Below, piece after piece: positions 58,961 through 64,000 of a stretch of DNA of 64,000 bases. A program made the translations under genes and the position numbers. A model generated the notes under the pieces. That model did no database searches and was not told the origin of the DNA. It was given only the letters and a program-made list of their open reading frames with translations. This DNA is from Candidatus Syntropharchaeum sp. (GTDB lineage: Archaea > Halobacteriota > Syntropharchaeia > Syntropharchaeales > Syntropharchaeaceae): assembly GCA_026134025.1 (NCBI GenBank), contig JAOQII010000001.1:1-64000 (forward strand), written 5' to 3'. The number at the start of each line of letters is the position of its first letter. Within the stretch, counting starts at the first letter, position 1.

Positions 58961-60834
58961 ATCTTTCCAACAAACCTCGGACGCCTCGATAAAAGCACAG
59001 GAAGCGATAATGGCTTATACGGCATCTCACCCTGTTCAACCTCAAGCATCTTCTTAAGCTCATCCACCGTCATCTTTACCCGCTTTGGCTTCTTCAAGCT
59101 CGATTCTTTTCTCACCGTTACCGTTAGAACACCTTCCTCGCGCTCACGTTCTCCGATAACCACAACATAAGGCACCCACTCACGCCCTGCAGATCTAACC
59201 TTCTTTCCAACGGTCTCATCACGATCATCGATATCAACCCTGAAAGGAAGTCTGGATGCAATTTCAACCGCGTAATCAAGCTGTTGATCTGATACGGGTA
59301 TGATCCTCACCTGTGTCGGCGAGAGCCAGAATGGAAGCATTGGGAGCTTGACACCACTTTCTGTATCCATACTCGCCCTCTCAAGCAGCGCATAGATGCA
59401 CCGTTCGATCGCACCAGATGGCGAGCAGTGAAGGATTGTTGGTTCAACCTTTGCATTCTCAGAATCGATGTAGGTTATACCATATCGACCGGCATTCTCA
59501 ACGTCGATCTGAACGGTGGAGAGTGCGCTTGCCTTACCCAGGCAATCGATGAAGTTAAACTCAAACTTCAGTACAAAGTAGAAGAACCTTTCATCCCAGA
59601 TCTCGACAAGCACAGGTTTATCGAGCACAGCTGCAAGTCCATTTATGAAATCCCTGTTCTCATCATAGAAGCCCTGTGTGAATCTTATTCCAACCTCATA
59701 GTCCGATGATTCGAGCCCGATCTCAGCTAAAACGTCTATGCACATCCTGTACTGATCCTCGAACTCACGGATAGCCTCATCCATATCCTTACAGAGCGTG
59801 TGCATATCCGGCATCGTGAAGCTTCTGAGCCTTCTCAGTCCCACAAGTTCACCACGCTGTTCCCTTCTGAAGCTGTATCGTGTAAGCTCGATCATCTTCA
59901 GTGGAAGATTCCTGTAAGAAATGCTCATATCGTGGTTCATCAAAAACTGCCCAAAACATGCTGCAAAGCGTAAAAATAGCTCTTTATCTTTTTTATCCCC
60001 TATAACTCTATACTGTCGTGCTGGGAATCGCTCAAGATACTTTTTAAGGGTTGGATGATTCGAATCATACATGATAGGCGTCTCGACCTCCATCGCACCA
60101 CTCTTAACCGATCTGGAGAGTACAAGTTCCTCAAGAAGCCCTTTTATGAGTCGTCCGTTTGGGTAGTATCTCAGATTACCTGGATCAGACCCTTCCTCAT
60201 AGTCTGCAAGCTCAAGTCGCCTCATAAGCTCAACATGCGGCGGAGGTATATCTACAACCCTGTTTTTTGAGATCTCATAGTCAAAAAAGGCTTTTAATCC
60301 ATCATAACCCCCGAAATCAAATTTTTCTGGCTCAACGATATCACCATCTGGGGTTAATACCATGATCCTCGATACAGCTTTCTCCTCTGCTTCAAGTGCA
60401 CCTGTAAGCTTCTCCACAGGTCTTATCGTCCTTGATAGCTCTGAGAGCGGGTGTCCCTTGCATCTGATCGAGAATGCCTTGTACCATCCAAAGGGAGCTC
60501 GCATAAGATCGAAATCATCTTTAAGTATCTCTTCCATCCTTTTAAGAGCATAAACAGCGGTATCAGGGCTTGAAAGGCTGGAACTTAGATGTGCATACGG
60601 ATAAAGAACGATTCTATCTGTATTGACCTTCTCTGAAACTTCTCTGATCTCAGAAACCGCATCATCAACAACAGCATCGATATCTCCTTCATCTTCCTTC
60701 TCAACCGCGATAAAGACCGCAAGCACATCATCCATCCTGCCAGACTTTTGTGCATCTTCGATCTCTTCTGCAACTTTTGTCTGTCGCTTAACCTCATACT
60801 CAAGATAATCCGAGTGTACAAACATTAACTGCAT
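58957..60834 (-). CDS. thrS: Threonyl-tRNA synthetase (archaeal type)
   Basis: [23 protein letters not shown]-terminal editing-like domain; class II motifs. Confidence 0.93.
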   Translation of the reverse strand: MQLMFVHSDYLEYEVKRQTKVAEEIEDAQKSGRMDDVLAVFIAVEKEDEGDIDAVVDDAVSEIREVSEKVNTDRIVLYPYAHLSSSLSSPDTAVYALKRMEEILKDDFDLMRAPFGWYKAFSIRCKGHPLSELSRTIRPVEKLTGALEAEEKAVSRIMVLTPDGDIVEPEKFDFGGYDGLKAFFDYEISKNRVVDIPPPHVELMRRLELADYEEGSDPGNLRYYPNGRLIKGLLEELVLSRSVKSGAMEVETPIMYDSNHPTLKKYLERFPARQYRVIGDKKDKELFLRFAACFGQFLMNHDMSISYRNLPLKMIELTRYSFRREQRGELVGLRRLRSFTMPDMHTLCKDMDEAIREFEDQYRMCIDVLAEIGLESSDYEVGIRFTQGFYDENRDFINGLAAVLDKPVLVEIWDERFFYFVLKFEFNFIDCLGKASALSTVQIDVENAGRYGITYIDSENAKVEPTILHCSPSGAIERCIYALLERASMDTESGVKLPMLPFWLSPTQVRIIPVSDQQLDYAVEIASRLPFRVDIDDRDETVGKKVRSAGREWVPYVVVIGEREREEGVLTVTVRKESSLKKPKRVKMTVDELKKMLEVEQGEMPYKPLSLPVLLSRRPRFVGKM

Positions 60835-60835
60835 C

Positions 60836-61846
60836 TTAAACCTCCGAGATCTTTGATAGGAGTGCCTCAAGCTGTATCCGCTCATTCGCACCCTCAATGA
60901 TTCTCATATCAAAATCAGCCATGATCAGGATAACCTCCTCAAGTTGTTTACTGAGGGGACAGTCACCTGATGTGATTCTGTCATGTATCATATCAATCAC
61001 CTCGTATCCTGTAAATCCACTATCTGCGGTCAGCGCCTCGATCATCTTTGCAACCTCTACAAAATCACCACTGAGACTGAGTGATAGCAGCTCATCGATT
61101 TTATCATCCCTGATCTCTGGAAGCTTGCCTGCGAGTGAATAATATTGTAGCGCATAGATCGCTTGCCCCAGGCTCCCTGATGCACGGGATATAATCGTCT
61201 GAAGCGTCTTTTCATCAAAGGTCAACCCCTCTTTTTCCATAATCTTTTTCAGGTGCTCCTCGATAAGCTCATCCTCGATTTTGCCAAGATACAGATTCAG
61301 CGCTCGTGATCTCAATGGTGGAATAATCTTTGAAGGTCTTTTGGTTGTGAATATAAACCTGCATGTGCGATTGTATCGCTCTATCATTCTTCTTAACGCC
61401 TGCTGTGCATCGAGGGTGAGTGCATCGGCATTTCTGAAAAATATAATCTTGAAATCGGCATCAATTGGCATCAGCGAGGCATACTCGTTTATCACCTCCT
61501 TGAATGTCTCAATAACCGGTTTATTCTTCTCATAGAAGTGCTCAAATCTCGGATCAGCCTCAAGGTATGCTTTTCCTCGATTGAAAAAGTCAGATGCATC
61601 TATCTCGGTCAGGTTATCCTCAAACCCACCTCCATAGATACCTTTTGCAATCAGATACACGAGTGTGCTCTTTCCCACACCCTCTCGTCCATGAAATAGC
61701 AGGTTCGGGATAGTTCCTGCCTCAACATACGACCTGATCCTGTTCACAACCGCCGATTGCCCCAGAACCTCATCGAAGGATTTGGGTCTGTATTTATCAA
61801 TCCAGACCTCACTCAAACTGAATCCCCTCCAGATCCCGCACACCAT
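60836..61846 (-). CDS. Replication factor C small-subunit paralogue (degenerate Walker B)
   Basis: [31 protein letters not shown] Walker [25 protein letters not shown] (DEAD replaced by RNAD). Confidence 0.9.
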   Translation of the reverse strand: MVCGIWRGFSLSEVWIDKYRPKSFDEVLGQSAVVNRIRSYVEAGTIPNLLFHGREGVGKSTLVYLIAKGIYGGGFEDNLTEIDASDFFNRGKAYLEADPRFEHFYEKNKPVIETFKEVINEYASLMPIDADFKIIFFRNADALTLDAQQALRRMIERYNRTCRFIFTTKRPSKIIPPLRSRALNLYLGKIEDELIEEHLKKIMEKEGLTFDEKTLQTIISRASGSLGQAIYALQYYSLAGKLPEIRDDKIDELLSLSLSGDFVEVAKMIEALTADSGFTGYEVIDMIHDRITSGDCPLSKQLEEVILIMADFDMRIIEGANERIQLEALLSKISEV

Positions 61847-62534
61847 CTGCTTTCAGCATAAACTCACACGACTCTCCCTCAGGAAGTGATCTGTGCTTTC
61901 TTATTATCGCTCTTCGCTTCCCCCCACCGATCTTTTCAAGCTCCAGAACTGTTTTTGATGCGTATTCAAATATCAAACCACCGATGGGACACAGTCTATC
62001 GTTATCGATATCTGTATAGACCTGATTTGTTACAACAACCGCAAGATCGTCCTTTCTTGCAAGCTCGAGGAGTGTGATCATCTGTGATCCAAGCTGACGC
62101 CTCAGCATCTGTCCTCGCTCGTCATCAAGCTCAAGGCGGTAGAACATCGTTGCAGAATCGAGCACCACGAGACCGATATTTCCTCCAAGTTTCTTAAGAT
62201 CTTCGATCGCGCTCTGCTGTTCGAGGAAATTGACCGGTTCAAAGATCATGACCTCACGCGCGATCTTCCTGTAATCTTCTCCTGCAATCTGCTTGAACCG
62301 TTCAGGCGATAAACCTTCTGTATCGATGTAAACCGCCTTTCTACCTCTTTTAACACACTCGACAACAAGCTGGATACAGATATTTGTCTTACCGGAGCCT
62401 GGTTCACCATAGATCTGCGATACCGCTCCTGCCTCAAATCCACCACCGAGAAGGCGATCCAGGCTCCTGCACCCTGTCTGTAGCCGCTCAATCACCGCCT
62501 CAAGCTCAGAAGAAGATGATGGTTCCATTTTCAC
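61809..62534 (-). CDS. radB: DNA repair protein RadB
   Basis: LDRLLGGGFEAGAVSQIYGEPGSGKTNICIQLVVECVKRGRKAVYIDTEG. Confidence 0.93.
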   Translation of the reverse strand: MKMEPSSSSELEAVIERLQTGCRSLDRLLGGGFEAGAVSQIYGEPGSGKTNICIQLVVECVKRGRKAVYIDTEGLSPERFKQIAGEDYRKIAREVMIFEPVNFLEQQSAIEDLKKLGGNIGLVVLDSATMFYRLELDDERGQMLRRQLGSQMITLLELARKDDLAVVVTNQVYTDIDNDRLCPIGGLIFEYASKTVLELEKIGGGKRRAIIRKHRSLPEGESCEFMLKADGVRDLEGIQFE

Positions 62535-63613
62535 CTTATAAACTTTGTATCAAACCCTCGCTCACTCAGGATCTCGCGAGTAAGACCCTTCAGAACAACA
62601 TCTGCAAACCCAAGATCTGAAACCGTCTTTGAGCCTGTGAGAAACATCGCGACCCTGAGCTCCTCGAGCACCTTGCTTATATGATCCACAACCGCATCCA
62701 TACCTCGAAGTGCTGGTTCAATCAGGGGCAAACCCATTCCACAGACCGTTGCACCGAGTGCGATCGACTTTGCTATATCAATTCCGCTTCGTATACCCCC
62801 TGTTGCAACCACAGGAATGCCAAAGTCCCTGCACTCAACGATCGAGACGGTTGTCGGTATTCCCCAATCCCAGAAAGCCTCTCCAAGCCGCTCTTTTATC
62901 CTGTTATCCTCTGCTCTCGCGCGATAAACCTCAATACCTGCCCAGCTTGTCCCCCCAACGCCTCCAACATCGATCGCAGCCACACCTGCCTGATAGAGCA
63001 TATATCCAACTTTATGCGAGATGCCAGCACCTGTCTCCTTGACGATCACAGGTATATCAAGTTTCGTGCATATCCTGTTGATCGCTGTGATACACCCAAC
63101 TGCGTTGACATCCCCTTCTGGCTGTATCGCCTCCTGCAGGAAGTTCAGGTGTATCGCTACCGCATCGGCATCGATCATATCCACAACCCGTTTCACACCA
63201 TCGATACCGTACTTTGCAAGCTGAGGAGCTCCGATATTTGCATATACAAACGCATTCGGGGCATAATCCCTCACAACCCTGAACGAATCCTCCTGAGCTG
63301 GATCTTCGAGTGCTGCACGCTGGCTTCCAACGCCGATGCCGATGCCGAGCTTTTCTGCTGCCATTGATAGGTTGCGATTGACCTCCATTGTATCAGGATG
63401 ACCACCTGTCATCGATGTGATCAGGAGCGGGCATCGGAGTTCCCTTCCAAGAAATCTCGTTGTAAGGTCGATCTCGGCCATATCGATCTCAGGGAGAGCG
63501 TTGTGTATCAGAAGAACATCCTCGAAAGAGTGTGTGCGGTGTTCTACATCCTCCTCTGCACATAACCTCAGATGATCGAGCTTTCGCTTTGATGTTTCAT
63601 TCAATCTTAGCAC
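62531..63613 (-). CDS. fni: Type 2 isopentenyl-diphosphate delta-isomerase
   Basis: [59 protein letters not shown]. Confidence 0.95.
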   Translation of the reverse strand: MLRLNETSKRKLDHLRLCAEEDVEHRTHSFEDVLLIHNALPEIDMAEIDLTTRFLGRELRCPLLITSMTGGHPDTMEVNRNLSMAAEKLGIGIGVGSQRAALEDPAQEDSFRVVRDYAPNAFVYANIGAPQLAKYGIDGVKRVVDMIDADAVAIHLNFLQEAIQPEGDVNAVGCITAINRICTKLDIPVIVKETGAGISHKVGYMLYQAGVAAIDVGGVGGTSWAGIEVYRARAEDNRIKERLGEAFWDWGIPTTVSIVECRDFGIPVVATGGIRSGIDIAKSIALGATVCGMGLPLIEPALRGMDAVVDHISKVLEELRVAMFLTGSKTVSDLGFADVVLKGLTREILSERGFDTKFIR

Positions 63614-63664
63614 CCTTTTTTGTCTTTAGATGAAATTAACAGGATAGGTTAAAGTCTTTATGCA

Positions 63665-64000
63665 TCATCTCAAGAGAAAACCTCCGAGATCTTGCTCGCT
63701 CCTGATATCATAGAGGTAGTGAACCGTCCCTTTTATGATCCTCAATGCTGCATAAAGAATTAAAAAGGCGTAAGCGATGGATATGACGAAAAAGAGGATG
63801 AATAGGTATAACCACTCTCTTTCAAGATCGTTTCTTTCTTTATCTGTGTCTTCAAGCAGCAACATCTCTCCTGCAATCCTGTATCGTTTTGAGGCATCTT
63901 CAAGGTGCGAGATGGCGGTACTGTACTTTTCATGGGCGGTGTCATAGTTGTAGGGATTCAAAAGGATGCGCCTGTTCCCGATTGCTGTAAAATCTTCCTC
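63665..64000 (-). CDS. Hypothetical TM protein, 5' end beyond the window
   Basis: Frame open to the window edge (EEDFTAIGNRRILLNPYNYDTAHEKYSTAISHLEDASKRY...) with one TM segment WLYLFILFFVISIAYAFLILYAAL. Confidence 0.6.
   Translation of the reverse strand, partial: EEDFTAIGNRRILLNPYNYDTAHEKYSTAISHLEDASKRYRIAGEMLLLEDTDKERNDLEREWLYLFILFFVISIAYAFLILYAALRIIKGTVHYLYDIRSEQDLGGFLLR

Overview
The window looks like one contiguous stretch of a euryarchaeal chromosome. Methanogen-type genes (cofG, mfnA, DUF5350-like, PurL, PycA-type biotin carboxylase) sit beside two acyl-CoA dehydrogenases, which suggests a methanogen-related, possibly alkane/fatty-acid-oxidising lineage; this taxonomic placement is inference only. 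It is gene-dense and mostly housekeeping. The main blocks are: the RNA polymerase/str operon (tRNA-Lys, rpoH, rpoB, rpoA', rpoA'', L30e, nusA, S12, S7); ileS, thrS, glyA, purL, ppdK, truA, dph2, radB, an RFC paralogue and idi2; SRP RNA; and three tRNAs, including an intron-containing tRNA-Trp whose intron carries a box C/D guide. I saw no CRISPR array, transposase or prophage. The most interesting items are: (1) a complete RsbR-RsbS-RsbT-RsbX stressosome operon in an archaeon, followed by a small uncharacterised gene with an operator-like repeat; (2) a divergent group II chaperonin translationally coupled to rps7, where EF-2 is usually encoded; (3) an HD-domain/Cgi121 (KEOPS) fusion next to TFE; (4) a bacterial-type RNase III with two of four metal ligands substituted; (5) an acyl-CoA dehydrogenase with a C-terminal winged-helix-like domain and an in-frame post-amber tail; (6) three conserved genes (birA, cimA/leuA, rpoB) with no in-frame ATG/GTG/TTG at the expected N-terminus; (7) an unsplit rpoB; (8) an RFC small-subunit paralogue with a degenerate Walker B. 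Family calls come from reading the translations; no database search was run.
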